From Fodinibius salsisoli (GTDB lineage Bacteria; Bacteroidota; Rhodothermia; Balneolales; Balneolaceae): a stretch of DNA of 64,000 nucleotides. Below are positions 16,576 through 25,230 of this stretch, one piece after another. How positions within the stretch are numbered: the stretch's first letter is position 1; each line of letters starts with the position of its first letter. The DNA lies in assembly GCF_026229185.1 (NCBI RefSeq), contig NZ_JAGGJA010000002.1, positions 124,001 to 188,000 of the forward strand, given 5' to 3'. A program made the position numbers and the translations under genes. The notes below the pieces were generated by a model, which was not told the DNA's origin, searched no databases, and was given only the letters and a program-made list of their open reading frames with translations.

Positions 16576-17682
16576 ATGAAAAAAATACTATCGACATTTG
16601 CTTTTCTACTGATATGTGTGGCTTTCACTCAGGCACAAGTTGGTACTACTTCTGTTCTATTTTTACAAATTGAGCCGGACTCACGAGCAGCAGGAATGGG
16701 CAATACAGGAGTCGCTATTGCAGACAATGCTTCTGCCGTCTTCTGGAATCCAGCAGGGCTGGCCTTTCAGACAGGTAACCAAGTAAGCATTACCCACAGC
16801 GAATGGCTTCCCCAGTTTAATGCGGATCTGTTCTACGACTATTTGGTTGGGAAATATCATGTGAAAGATATCGGGACTTTTGGCGCCCATATTACCTATT
16901 TGAATTTGGGAGAACAAAAGTATACCTCTCTTGAGGATCCCACGGGTCAAAACCTGGGTCGTTTTAATAGCTATGAATTTGCTGGTGGTATTTCATACGG
17001 TTATCGGATCAATCAGAAATGGTCGGTCGGTACCAGCTTCCGTTTTATTTACAGCAGCCTTGCTGATATAACTTTTGCCAACGGAAGTGAGACAAGTGTT
17101 GAACCGGGCTCCAGTTTTGGGGTAGACTTAGCCAGCATGTATAAATCTGATACGTTTACCTTTTGGCAACAAGAGGCTTCCTGGACAGCAGGCATTAACA
17201 TTTCAAATATCGGTCCGGGCATTAAATATACCAGCAATGCAGAGAAAGACCCTCTCCCCACTACCCTGCGCCTCGGATGGTCTTTTACTACAGCTCTCGA
17301 CCAAAAGGGTATTAACACATTAACGCTTGCCAATGACCTCTCTAAGGTGATGGCTCGGGAAGGTTCAGGCCCTGTCAACTCTTTATTTACCTCTTGGGAT
17401 AGCTTTAAGCGTGACTTAGGTGATGGCAGATCCGCCACCCTCAATACCTTTCAACAATTGATGGTAGCTACAGGGATTGAATACTGGTATGATGATCTCT
17501 TTGCCGTTCGCAGCGGATATTACTACGAAGATCCCAATAATGGTGATCGACAGTTTATGACTTTCGGAGCGGGCCTTCGATACCAATTCCTGGGAGTCGA
17601 TTTTAGCTATATTTACACTTTAGGGGATAATAATCACCCCCTTGCCAATACGACTCGTTTTGGATTGCTTCTAAACTTCTAA
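16576..17682 (+). CDS. PorV/PorQ family outer-membrane beta-barrel protein
   Basis: 368 residues. A signal peptide ends at about FTQAQ (residue 20). The N-terminal motif SRAAGMGNTGVAIADNASAVFWNPAGLA (near 36-63) is the hallmark of the PorV/UPF0164 group. The rest alternates beta strands, ending in a barrel-like terminus (TRFGLLLNF, last residue Phe). PorV shuttles cargo in type IX secretion in Bacteroidota. In this lineage many PorV-like proteins exist whose link to secretion is not shown, and no other Por gene is in this window. Confidence 0.85.
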   Translation: MKKILSTFAFLLICVAFTQAQVGTTSVLFLQIEPDSRAAGMGNTGVAIADNASAVFWNPAGLAFQTGNQVSITHSEWLPQFNADLFYDYLVGKYHVKDIGTFGAHITYLNLGEQKYTSLEDPTGQNLGRFNSYEFAGGISYGYRINQKWSVGTSFRFIYSSLADITFANGSETSVEPGSSFGVDLASMYKSDTFTFWQQEASWTAGINISNIGPGIKYTSNAEKDPLPTTLRLGWSFTTALDQKGINTLTLANDLSKVMAREGSGPVNSLFTSWDSFKRDLGDGRSATLNTFQQLMVATGIEYWYDDLFAVRSGYYYEDPNNGDRQFMTFGAGLRYQFLGVDFSYIYTLGDNNHPLANTTRFGLLLNF

Positions 17683-17717
17683 TATCCTTTTGTAAATGAC
17701 TTTGTATCTAATTCCAG

Positions 17718-17750
17718 AAGCACGTTCTAACCGGGAACGTGCTTTTACTT
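17718..17750 (+). terminator. Rho-independent terminator after PorV-family gene
   Basis: A perfect 10-bp stem, AAGCACGTTC (17718-17727) with GAACGTGCTT (17735-17744), has a 7-nt loop followed by TTACTTTACT, about 35 bp after the stop codon. Confidence 0.8.
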
Positions 17751-17832
17751 TACTAAAGCCTCATCTTTAACTACAATTTTTTTAACTCAATATCGTTTTT
17801 AAGAATCAATTAAAGTACCGTACCTTAACGGC

Positions 17833-18597
17833 ATGAAATCAAAAATAAAAGCGACACTTATCAATAAGAAGCTCCTCTATTGGATTGGAGGGATTATAAT
17901 AGCAGGAATCCTGTTTTTGTTACTATTAGACAAGGTTGTTATGCCTGCTTATACCAATTACAATGAAGGGCTTACTGTCCCCAACGTTTCTCAACTCTCC
18001 CTTGATGATGCACAAAAAAAGCTTACTGAGTACGGACTTCGGTATGAAGTAGCGGATCGCCGCTCTAATGAAGCCTACCCTGCCAATTATGTCATTGACC
18101 AGACCCCCGCAGCAGCAAAAATTGTTAAACCCGACCGAAAAGTCTACTTAACGGTTAATACAGAGGCTAATCCAACCGTTGCGGTTCCAAAAGTGGTAGG
18201 ACTATCGAAAAGAAACGCAATCATACAGCTCCAAAATAGTGGATTGAAAGTTGGTACGATCAGCAAAGAGTCATCACGTTTTAAAAGTAGTGTACTTCGC
18301 CAATCTGCCCCCCCACAGACCGTGGTTCCCGAAGGTACGGTTATTGACCTTACCGTCAGTGATGGTCTCGGTGAAAAGATGGTTATAATCCCCGACTTAA
18401 AGGGACTTCAACTTGCCGAAGGACAACAAAAGCTTAAAGAGCTTGGGCTTCGGGTAGAAGAAATAAAGTTTCGTCCCACCTCGGGAGTAGCTCCAAATAC
18501 CATTCTTGAGTACCGTCCCAATCGTGACCGACTCCTGGAAGGAGAAACATTAATTTTGATCGTATCTGAACAAACTGGCGAAGCGGAACAGTCCTAA
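17833..18597 (+). CDS. PASTA-domain membrane protein
   Basis: 254 residues: short cytoplasmic N-terminus, one membrane segment (about 15-36), then three PASTA domains outside the inner membrane. Each begins with a P-x-(V/L)-x-G/Q-L-S/Q cue (TVPNVSQLSLDDAQ near 48, AVPKVVGLSKRNAI near 120, IIPDLKGLQLAEGQ near 188). PASTA modules bind peptidoglycan fragments. No kinase, PBP transpeptidase or FtsI portion is attached, so this is a stand-alone form. The next gene is rpe, 58 bp downstream. Confidence 0.88.
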   Translation: MKSKIKATLINKKLLYWIGGIIIAGILFLLLLDKVVMPAYTNYNEGLTVPNVSQLSLDDAQKKLTEYGLRYEVADRRSNEAYPANYVIDQTPAAAKIVKPDRKVYLTVNTEANPTVAVPKVVGLSKRNAIIQLQNSGLKVGTISKESSRFKSSVLRQSAPPQTVVPEGTVIDLTVSDGLGEKMVIIPDLKGLQLAEGQQKLKELGLRVEEIKFRPTSGVAPNTILEYRPNRDRLLEGETLILIVSEQTGEAEQS

Positions 18598-18655
18598 TTG
18601 AGGACTGTTTGCAGTTATTTCGTTCGATTTTATAGCTATTAATGAATATTTGTTT

Positions 18656-19342
18656 ATGGATTCTAATCAACCCATTTTAGCCCCCTCCATTTTAGCCGCC
18701 GACTACACACGGCTTGGTGCAGAAATCGCAAAGTGCGATCAGGCCGATATCAAATGGCTACACTGTGATATCATGGATGGTCACTTTGTGCCGAACATCA
18801 GTTATGGCCCTGCCGTTGTGGCCGCAGCATCCAGAAGCACCTCAGCCTTTATCGACGTGCATTTGATGATTGAAAACCCTGACGATTATATTCAGGCCTT
18901 TGTTGATGCCGGTGCGGATCAAATAACGGTACATCAGGAAGCCTGCCCACACCTTCACCGCACCATCCAAACAATCCACAGCCATGATATATCGGCCGGT
19001 GTGGCTATCAACCCGGCGACTTCTTTGCACGTCCTTGAGCCCGTTCTCAATGACATTGAGCTGGCACTTGTAATGAGTGTAAATCCGGGTTTCGGTGGCC
19101 AATCATTTATTAATACTACATATAACCGGTTGCAGCACCTCCGGGATATGCGAGAACAATATAACGCCAATTTCTATATAGAAGTGGATGGCGGTGTTAA
19201 TCCCGACAACATTCAAAAAGTAACTCATGCCGGGGCCGATGTATTGGTGGCCGGCAGTGCGGTCTTTAAAGCACCCAACATTCCCAAGCGTATTAATGAG
19301 CTTAGAAAACGAGCTCAAAGCGGCCGTGAGATGATCGCCTAA
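18656..19342 (+). CDS. rpe: Ribulose-phosphate 3-epimerase
   Basis: 228 residues from the ATG at 18656; a TTG two codons upstream is possible but less likely. Motifs of the TIM-barrel epimerase are all present: LAPSILAADYTRLG, HCDIMDGHFVPNISYGP, VHLMIENP, VNPGFGGQSF and EVDGGVNPDN. It interconverts ribulose 5-phosphate and xylulose 5-phosphate in the pentose phosphate pathway. rpiB, the partner isomerase, is elsewhere in the window (59.3 kb). Confidence 0.95.
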   Translation: MDSNQPILAPSILAADYTRLGAEIAKCDQADIKWLHCDIMDGHFVPNISYGPAVVAAASRSTSAFIDVHLMIENPDDYIQAFVDAGADQITVHQEACPHLHRTIQTIHSHDISAGVAINPATSLHVLEPVLNDIELALVMSVNPGFGGQSFINTTYNRLQHLRDMREQYNANFYIEVDGGVNPDNIQKVTHAGADVLVAGSAVFKAPNIPKRINELRKRAQSGREMIA

Positions 19343-19419
19343 TTAATGCTGATATTTTATATCCCCTTTACAAAAAGTTCATAGAATTTCTTTATTTTTA
19401 GTGAGCAATTGCCAACTAA

Positions 19420-20427
19420 ATCAAAGATATTACTATCGGAAATCAATCAACTGTTAGTGATCAGGTCTATCAGATCAAAGAGGTAGAACCCGTTCTAATC
19501 TTAGGCTTTCAGGATGAACATTTAACAAAGATCGATGCGGCCTATCCGGATGTTACCTTAACTGCTCGCGGAAGCAGTATCAAAATTTCTGGTTCACAGG
19601 AAAATAGCCAGGAGCTTATAGAAATTTTTACTGAGCTCGAAGCGATGGCCAAACAGAATGGTGATCTTACGGACCAGGATGTTAATACGGTTCTTGCCTT
19701 AAAACAGACGGATCAGCCTTCTCAAAAGCCCAATCCTCTGCGCGATACGCGAGTAACCGGCGACTTTATCCTTAATACCCATGAGGGAGAAGCCATCACG
19801 GCTAAAACAGCTGGGCAAAAAAGGATTGTTGAAGCATCCGCTTCCAATGATATAGTATTCACCATTGGTCCAGCCGGTACGGGAAAAACCTATACCTCTG
19901 TGGCACTGGCGGTGAAGGCCTTAAAAGAGCAGAAGGTAAAGAAGATCATTTTAGCACGTCCGGCGGTAGAAGCAGGCGAAACATTAGGCTTTTTACCCGG
20001 CGATTTGCGCGAGAAAATTGACCCCTATCTCCGACCACTGTATGACGCCCTGGAAGATATGATTGAATACGATCGGCTGGAGCTCCATCTTGCCAAAGGT
20101 ACGATTGAAATTGCTCCCCTTGCCTACATGCGGGGACGAACGCTGAATAATGCTTTTGTGATCCTGGATGAAGCCCAAAATGCCACCAATATGCAGATGA
20201 AGATGTTTCTTACTCGTATTGGTTTTAACAGCCGGGCTATTATAACCGGCGATATCACGCAAACCGACCTCCCGCGCAAGCAACAGTCCGGACTCATATC
20301 TATCCAACAAATCTTAAAGGGTATCAAAGGTATTTCTTTTGTCTACCTGGATGAAAGTGATGTGGTCAGACATCGGCTTGTTCGTGAAATTATTGAAGCT
20401 TACGACCGGCATGAAAATGAAAAATGA
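19420..20427 (+). CDS. phoH: PhoH family ATPase; start codon unclear
   Basis: The ATPase part is clear: Walker A GPAGTGKTYTS, ARPAVEAGETLGFLPGD, and Walker B FVILDEAQN. The first ATG is at 19645 and would give 260 residues, short for the family (about 320). The frame stays open back to a stop at 19417. The intervening 75 codons read like the family's N-terminal domain (VEPVLILGFQDEHLTKIDAA then LTARGSSIKISGSQE), but contain no ATG, GTG or TTG. So either a rare start (ATC 19420, ATT 19429) is used, or the product is truncated, or one base is wrong upstream. Coordinates give the maximum open extent. Confidence 0.85.
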   Translation: MKDITIGNQSTVSDQVYQIKEVEPVLILGFQDEHLTKIDAAYPDVTLTARGSSIKISGSQENSQELIEIFTELEAMAKQNGDLTDQDVNTVLALKQTDQPSQKPNPLRDTRVTGDFILNTHEGEAITAKTAGQKRIVEASASNDIVFTIGPAGTGKTYTSVALAVKALKEQKVKKIILARPAVEAGETLGFLPGDLREKIDPYLRPLYDALEDMIEYDRLELHLAKGTIEIAPLAYMRGRTLNNAFVILDEAQNATNMQMKMFLTRIGFNSRAIITGDITQTDLPRKQQSGLISIQQILKGIKGISFVYLDESDVVRHRLVREIIEAYDRHENEK

Positions 20428-20431
20428 TATA

Positions 20432-20469
20432 ATGAAAAATTAATAATTTGTAGATTCTTAATTTTTCAT
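20432..20469. terminator. Hairpin after phoH
   Basis: ATGAAAAATTAA (20432-20443) and TTAATTTTTCAT (20458-20469) form a perfect 12-bp AT-rich inverted repeat 4 bp after the phoH stop and 15 bp before the MBL hydrolase start. It may be an attenuating hairpin or a degenerate spacer repeat. Confidence 0.4.
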
Positions 20470-20484
20470 TTTTAATTCAGATAA

Positions 20485-21285
20485 ATGGCAAATTCAGTAA
20501 CAAAAAACCTTGCTCGACCTCTCTACGAAGGCACCTTCAGCGTGGGCCTGGATAAAAAATTTAACCGCATTGACCGAGAGGATCCTCCTGCCAAAGGGGC
20601 CCTCAAGATTTCTTTGAATCCTTTTCTCATTGAATCTGGAGATAAATACATTCTCTTTGATGTGGGAATCGGAGACTTTGGGGAAGATACCAGCACGGAA
20701 ACCATCAAAGAAAATTTATCCGCGCATGGGCTAACCGAATATGACATTACGGATATCTTTCTCAGCCATCTGCATTACGACCACCTGGGCGGGCTCGCGG
20801 GGCGTGGCTCCGGCTATTGGGAGCTGACCTTCCCGGACGCCAAACTCTGGGTTTCGGGACAAGGCTGGGCCGATGTTATGGCGAAAGAGGAGTTCTATGA
20901 TGAGGAAAAAACCGCTTTCGCCCACTTCCTGGATGCCAAAGCAGACCTGCATTTCCTGGATGAAGAGGATCAGCCCTACCCCGAAGTGTCGGTAAAAACC
21001 ATCGGGGGACACACCAAGTATTCTCAGCTCTTGGCTTTTGATGACGGCAAGCAAAAGTACCTGATGGCGGGCGATGTGCTGGCCAATCGCGGAGAAGTAA
21101 ACAGAACCTTTGAAGCCAAGTACGATGTAGATCCCAAGCGAAGCATGAAGATGCGTAACCAAATTACCCGCAAAGCATACGAAGAAGACTTTGCCATTAT
21201 GGGTTATCACGATTCCCATCACTCCATCTTTAAGCTCACCGATTACGATGAGCAACAAGGCTATAAAATTGAACCGGTCGCATGA
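20485..21285 (+). CDS. MBL-fold metallohydrolase
   Basis: 266 residues, cytoplasmic. The metallo-beta-lactamase signature is SHLHYDHLGG with H95, H97, D99 and H100. Further ligands are H176 (TIGGHTKYS), D197 (AGDVLA) and a late His-rich segment (YHDSHHS near 241-246). A dinuclear metal site is expected. Substrate is unknown; lactonase and phosphodiesterase-like relatives share this layout. Its stop overlaps the ATG of the purine nucleoside phosphorylase gene by 4 bp, so the two are coupled. Confidence 0.88.
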   Translation: MANSVTKNLARPLYEGTFSVGLDKKFNRIDREDPPAKGALKISLNPFLIESGDKYILFDVGIGDFGEDTSTETIKENLSAHGLTEYDITDIFLSHLHYDHLGGLAGRGSGYWELTFPDAKLWVSGQGWADVMAKEEFYDEEKTAFAHFLDAKADLHFLDEEDQPYPEVSVKTIGGHTKYSQLLAFDDGKQKYLMAGDVLANRGEVNRTFEAKYDVDPKRSMKMRNQITRKAYEEDFAIMGYHDSHHSIFKLTDYDEQQGYKIEPVA

Positions 21286-22076
21286 GTCAGTTTCCAGCCT
21301 TTATTAATGCTATCGTTAAGGATCTAACGAACCGCCAAACCCTTGAAAACCTGGAGGCAGCCATTATTCTGGGCTCTGGGCTCAGCAGTTTTGCTGAACA
21401 AATTGAGCAGCCCGAGATCATTCCCTACGCTGAAATACCCCAAATGCCTCAGACCTCTGTTGCCGGACATGAGGGCAACCTGATTTTTGGAACAATCAAT
21501 GGTCAAGAGGTTATAGCCTTTTCCGGGCGCTTCCATCACTACGAAGGATTCGACTTTGAGGAAACGGCCACCCCGGTGTACCTGGCAAAGGCACTGGGTG
21601 CTCAGAAACTCATCATTTCTAATGCGGCCGGAGCCATCAACACTTCGTTTTCGGTGGGCGATCTTATGGTCATCGAAGATGTGATTCGGGGCAACTCATT
21701 AATCACCCCTACCGGCAAAAAACGGCACCGGTATCGGCATCACCAGTGGGTGCCCGAGGTGCGAGACCTGGCTTCTCAAATGGGCATTACCACACAGCAA
21801 GGCACCTACTTTTTTGCGAAAGGCCCCAATTATGAGACAAAAGCCGAGATTCGTGCTTTTCGGCGTATGGGTGGAGACGCCGTGGGTATGTCTACGGCCC
21901 CTGAACTTTTCGAGGCGGCCCGTTTAGAGCTTAAGACCACGGCCATATCCCTGATCAGTAACATGGCGGCCGGCGTAACTAAAGGGAAACTCAATCATGA
22001 GGAAGTAAAAGCCGCCGCCGACTCCCGAAAGGACGATTTTGCCCGGCTCGTGAAAGCACTTATTGCTAACTTTTAG
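21282..22076 (+). CDS. punA: Purine-nucleoside phosphorylase (trimeric type)
   Basis: 264 residues with the low-molecular-mass PNP motifs: ILGSGLSSFA (phosphate loop), GHEGNLIFG, FSGRFHHYEG, SNAAGAIN, GPNYETKAEIR and GMSTAPELFEA. It splits purine (deoxy)nucleosides with phosphate in purine salvage. It overlaps the preceding MBL hydrolase by ATGA. The gene symbol follows usage for this type; deoD would be the unrelated hexameric form. Confidence 0.93.
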   Translation: MSQFPAFINAIVKDLTNRQTLENLEAAIILGSGLSSFAEQIEQPEIIPYAEIPQMPQTSVAGHEGNLIFGTINGQEVIAFSGRFHHYEGFDFEETATPVYLAKALGAQKLIISNAAGAINTSFSVGDLMVIEDVIRGNSLITPTGKKRHRYRHHQWVPEVRDLASQMGITTQQGTYFFAKGPNYETKAEIRAFRRMGGDAVGMSTAPELFEAARLELKTTAISLISNMAAGVTKGKLNHEEVKAAADSRKDDFARLVKALIANF

Positions 22077-22166
22077 CGACAAATGCCCCCTGTCATCAAT
22101 TCCCTACTCTTTTATTCCACCACTTTATCCGGTCTTTTTATATCTGCCCTAAATACTGCTTCTGAA

Positions 22167-22269
22167 AGCAATGCGCATTGCTCTATGAACTTATAGGCAT
22201 AAGTTCGCAGACTTATGCGCATAAGTTGTTCCTTTTATAGGCATAAAAATAAATCGAATGCCTATAAAA
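22167..22269. repeat. Cluster of four related palindromes
   Basis: AGCAATGCGCATTGCT (22167-22182) is a perfect 16-bp palindrome. GAACTTAT-AGGC-ATAAGTTC (22187-22206) is an 8-bp stem with a 4-nt centre. ACTTATGCGCATAAGT (22211-22226) is perfect. TTTTATAGGCAT (22233-22244) pairs with ATGCCTATAAAA (22258-22269). Stems differ between units, yet each keeps self-complementarity. Confidence 0.75.
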
Positions 22270-22424
22270 TATTTCACTGGCAGGCATCGGCGTTTTCAGC
22301 CTCTCTGGGCCCTTTTAGAGTTAAGCGTGTGTAACAAGAAAGATGACCGTCCAATAGCTTTGGATAACGGTGGTTAATCTTGTAGCAACCCCCTGATAGC
22401 ATCCTGGGCTTCAGATTGAGCGTA

Positions 22425-22442
22425 ATCCCGATAATTCGGGAT
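22425..22442. repeat. ATCCCGA/TCGGGAT hairpin
   Basis: A 7-bp perfect stem around TAAT. A related TCCCGA-ATTC-TCGGGA hairpin lies inside the repeat near 56520. Confidence 0.5.
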
Positions 22443-22485
22443 AAATATATGCCATCCCGATGGTTGCCTCTGCTGTAATAAACGT

Positions 22486-22508
22486 AGAGACGCATCGCAT
22501 GCGTCTCT
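22486..22508. repeat. AGAGACGCAT hairpin
   Basis: AGAGACGCAT (22486-22495), loop CGC, ATGCGTCTCT (22499-22508): a perfect 10-bp stem. It resembles the GTAGAGACGC...GCGTCTCTAC repeat that is common in cyanobacterial and Bacteroidota intergenic DNA. Confidence 0.6.
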
Positions 22509-22554
22509 GTAGTGGAATAACAGTCCTACAAGGGCCGTATTTCAAAGCCTCCTA

Positions 22555-24036
22555 CTAAATATCCAGCGCTTTTTGGCTGCCGTATGTCTTTAGATAGTTG
22601 TCCAGTTTCAGCTTCCGGCAGGCGCTTTGGCTGGTCATATAGCGTGTTTTTCCAAAGATAGGACGCTCCTGCCAGGCACGGTCGAACCGACCGAAACACC
22701 AAAAGATGCCCGAATAGCTGTTGGGATCACGGCCATCAATAGCATACTTATTGTTTAATTCGATAAGGTAAGCCAAGGCAATTTCCGGGTCGGGGGTCCA
22801 CTGCATCACCTTCTTGCCCCACAACATTCGCAGATAGTTATGCATAATGCCCTCTTCCCTGAGCTGGGTCTGTGCGGCATTCCAGAGCTCATCGTGCGTT
22901 TGAGAGTGCGCGAGCTCCTCCAACTCATAAATATACTCCCGTTCATCATGTTTATGCGCTTCCAGGGTCTCCAGGGCCCAGTCGGGCAATGATTCATACT
23001 GATCGTAGGCCGGCTCATGATGCGCAAAGTGAAAGCCTACCTCCCGCCACGTAATCACTTCATCCAGGAAGCTATCTACATTGGGATCTCCATTGAAAAA
23101 GCCCCCGGTGGATCCGCCGTTAAAGGTAATGTTATCCAGATCCCAATTCTTCGGCTGATGCTCAAGCACGGCCTTTACGATCTCGTACTCCGATATCTTT
23201 CCAAAGTGCAGCCAGGGACTCATGCCGCTGGTGGCGTCTGCATCCGGGTCGTTGCGCTTGTCATCGTAGTGCTTCAGGTTATACTGAATGAAACTACCCA
23301 GCTGACCCAAAGCGGCCTGACGGGTTCCTTTAATATCAATGGGGCTCACCTCATGATCGATATCCAGCGTGGCAATAAACTCCTCCGGATGAGCAATGCG
23401 TTCCAGGCTTTTTGCTCTTATTTGCTGCTGTTCTTTGGTCCATTTAATAGCAGACTGGTTTTCTAAGTCCTCCAAAGGATGCTGCTTTGGAGGGGAAGTG
23501 AAACATTCCACAAAATGCTTCTGCATTATCTTACGAAAGAAATAGGCATTGTAGGGCGCCTTCTCCGTTAGGCCAAGCGGAATGAGTCCATTAGAATCAA
23601 CGGTAATAAAAGCGATATTCAGCTCTTCAGCCAAATTGTTGTTACGATCCCGGATAAAATACACTGGGTATTCATCGGTAATCAGGCAGCAGGCGTTATC
23701 GAAGATGTCATTCAATATAGCCCGACTTTGGCCGGCTTCATCTTCTACAACGGGCAGCAAGTTAAACCCTTTTTGCTCGGCCCGTTCTACATGCTCAGCC
23801 ATCCCTTCCAGGTAGAATGTATGAATGCGATCCGAAACCCAGTGATAGTCGCAGCTTAATTCCTCATAAATGAGCAGCGGCTTATCCAGTTTATTCGCCC
23901 AGGCTACCGCATATTCAAGGGCATAATTATACTGTAGTCGATGGCTCGTTTGCGTCCAGTACACCACATAGTCTCCGTCGGGTGAAGGATCATATTCGTT
24001 CCGCTTAAATACGCGATGGCTGTTGATGTTCTGCAT
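22555..24036 (-). CDS. Class II deoxyribodipyrimidine photolyase
   Basis: 493 residues from the ATG at 24036. An in-frame ATG at 24129 would add 31 residues unlike the family start. The N-terminal Rossmann part reads VVYWTQTSHRLQYNYALEYAV, typical for class II. The FAD domain has SPWLHFGKIS, FLDEVITWREVGFHF, and the class II hallmark DGRDPNSYSGIFWCFGRFDRAWQERPIFGKTRYM near the C-terminus. It repairs UV-induced cyclobutane pyrimidine dimers using blue light. It is convergent with punA and divergent from a GH43 gene. Confidence 0.92.
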   Translation of the reverse strand: MQNINSHRVFKRNEYDPSPDGDYVVYWTQTSHRLQYNYALEYAVAWANKLDKPLLIYEELSCDYHWVSDRIHTFYLEGMAEHVERAEQKGFNLLPVVEDEAGQSRAILNDIFDNACCLITDEYPVYFIRDRNNNLAEELNIAFITVDSNGLIPLGLTEKAPYNAYFFRKIMQKHFVECFTSPPKQHPLEDLENQSAIKWTKEQQQIRAKSLERIAHPEEFIATLDIDHEVSPIDIKGTRQAALGQLGSFIQYNLKHYDDKRNDPDADATSGMSPWLHFGKISEYEIVKAVLEHQPKNWDLDNITFNGGSTGGFFNGDPNVDSFLDEVITWREVGFHFAHHEPAYDQYESLPDWALETLEAHKHDEREYIYELEELAHSQTHDELWNAAQTQLREEGIMHNYLRMLWGKKVMQWTPDPEIALAYLIELNNKYAIDGRDPNSYSGIFWCFGRFDRAWQERPIFGKTRYMTSQSACRKLKLDNYLKTYGSQKALDI

Positions 24037-24186
24037 GTAGCATGCGTTTTGAGTTTGTAATTGGAAGTGGTAACACCATTCCCCCTGACGACATTCCTTA
24101 ACTTCTACGTCACTGAAAATGATTTGCAAAATTTGCGAGAAATGGCTATCAATAAATGTTCTTAAAACACTTATAAATAATACTAT

Positions 24187-25191
24187 ATGCCTTTAACTTT
24201 TAAGCAATGGTTTTTCCTTATTTTCCTATGCATGGTGTCTTCGATTGGCATGGCACAATCAGAGAAAAATGCTATTCGCGTTCATGATCCGGTTATGGTT
24301 CAACAGGATGACAGCTATTACCTCTTTGCCACCGGTAGAGGAATTGCTGTTTGGTCTTCGCCCGATATGAAGGATTGGAAACGTGAAGAATCGGTTTTTG
24401 AAGAAGCTCCGCAGTGGACATTAGATATGAATCCAGATTTTAGAAACCATATCTGGGCCCCTGACATTGCCGAATATAACGGCACTTATTATCTCTATTA
24501 TTCCGTATCTCAGTTTGGACGCAACAAATCGGCCATTGGTGTAGTAACGAATGAAACGATGAATCCCAACGACCCCAATTATGAGTGGGTTGATCACGGA
24601 CCCGTCGTGCAGTCGGTTCCGGGGCGCGACCTTTGGAATGCCATCGATCCAAACTTGTCCTTTGATGATGAGGGTACGCCCTGGCTTTCTTTTGGATCGT
24701 ACTGGCGTGGAATCAAGATTGTACAACTTAAGAAGAATCTGACAGAAATTACTACTTCTCCGCAGTCCTGGCGTACGATCGCCTCCCGGCACCGTTATTG
24801 GAAACTGGATGTACGCGATGCCGGCAATAAGTCCAGTGGGGATATCGAAGCTCCGTTTATCTTTAAAAAGAACGGCTTCTATTATCTGTTTGCCTCTTGG
24901 GATCGCTGCTGCGCCGGCAAGGAAAGTACGTATAAAGTAGTGGTTGGTCGATCCGAAAACATCACTGGTCCCTACCTGGATAAAACCGATAAGAAGATGA
25001 TTCATGGGGGCGGTACCCTGGTAACCAAAGGGAACAAAAAATGGGCCGCAGTGGGTCATCAGGCCGCTTATACGTTTGATGATACTGATTATCTAATCTT
25101 CCACGGCTATGACAATGAAGATGACGGAGATGCCAAACTTATCATCAGAGAAATTGAGTGGACCGATGGATGGCCTGCGGTGAAGCTTTAA
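24187..25191 (+). CDS. Secreted GH43 family glycosidase (arabinan-degrading type), copy 1
   Basis: 334 residues with a signal peptide ending near IGMAQ (about residue 23). It has the five-bladed propeller of GH43, with the three acidic residues in context: Asp in VHDPVM, Asp in NAIDPNLS and Glu in DIEAPFIF. The APDIAEYNGTYYLYYSVSQFGRNKSAIG stretch points to the endo-1,5-alpha-L-arabinanase or arabinofuranosidase branch. The likely role is cutting arabinose-containing plant or algal glycans in the periplasm or outside. A close paralog follows after 39 bp. Confidence 0.9.
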   Translation: MPLTFKQWFFLIFLCMVSSIGMAQSEKNAIRVHDPVMVQQDDSYYLFATGRGIAVWSSPDMKDWKREESVFEEAPQWTLDMNPDFRNHIWAPDIAEYNGTYYLYYSVSQFGRNKSAIGVVTNETMNPNDPNYEWVDHGPVVQSVPGRDLWNAIDPNLSFDDEGTPWLSFGSYWRGIKIVQLKKNLTEITTSPQSWRTIASRHRYWKLDVRDAGNKSSGDIEAPFIFKKNGFYYLFASWDRCCAGKESTYKVVVGRSENITGPYLDKTDKKMIHGGGTLVTKGNKKWAAVGHQAAYTFDDTDYLIFHGYDNEDDGDAKLIIREIEWTDGWPAVKL

Positions 25192-25230
25192 GAACAATAA
25201 ATGACTTTTAACTAATAACTAATTTTCGAT

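Larger units (their letters stand above)
22077..22554. other. Palindrome-rich 478-bp spacer between convergent genes
   Basis: No coding frame is credible here. The spacer holds the palindrome cluster at 22167-22269, an ATCCCGA/TCGGGAT hairpin at 22425-22442 and a GC-rich hairpin at 22486-22508. Near its right end is TATTTCAAAGCC (about 22537), which recurs in the element after the LysM gene. It separates the convergent punA and phr genes. Confidence 0.6.

Noticed and set aside
20731-21258. 175-codon open frame antisense to the MBL hydrolase
   Set aside because: Shadow frame; the sense strand has the metal-site motifs.
24037-24129. 31-residue N-terminal extension of the photolyase
   Set aside because: It does not resemble the family start; the ATG at 24036 fits better.
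24421-25059. 212-codon open frame antisense to the first GH43 gene
   Set aside because: It lies entirely within a well-supported gene on the other strand.
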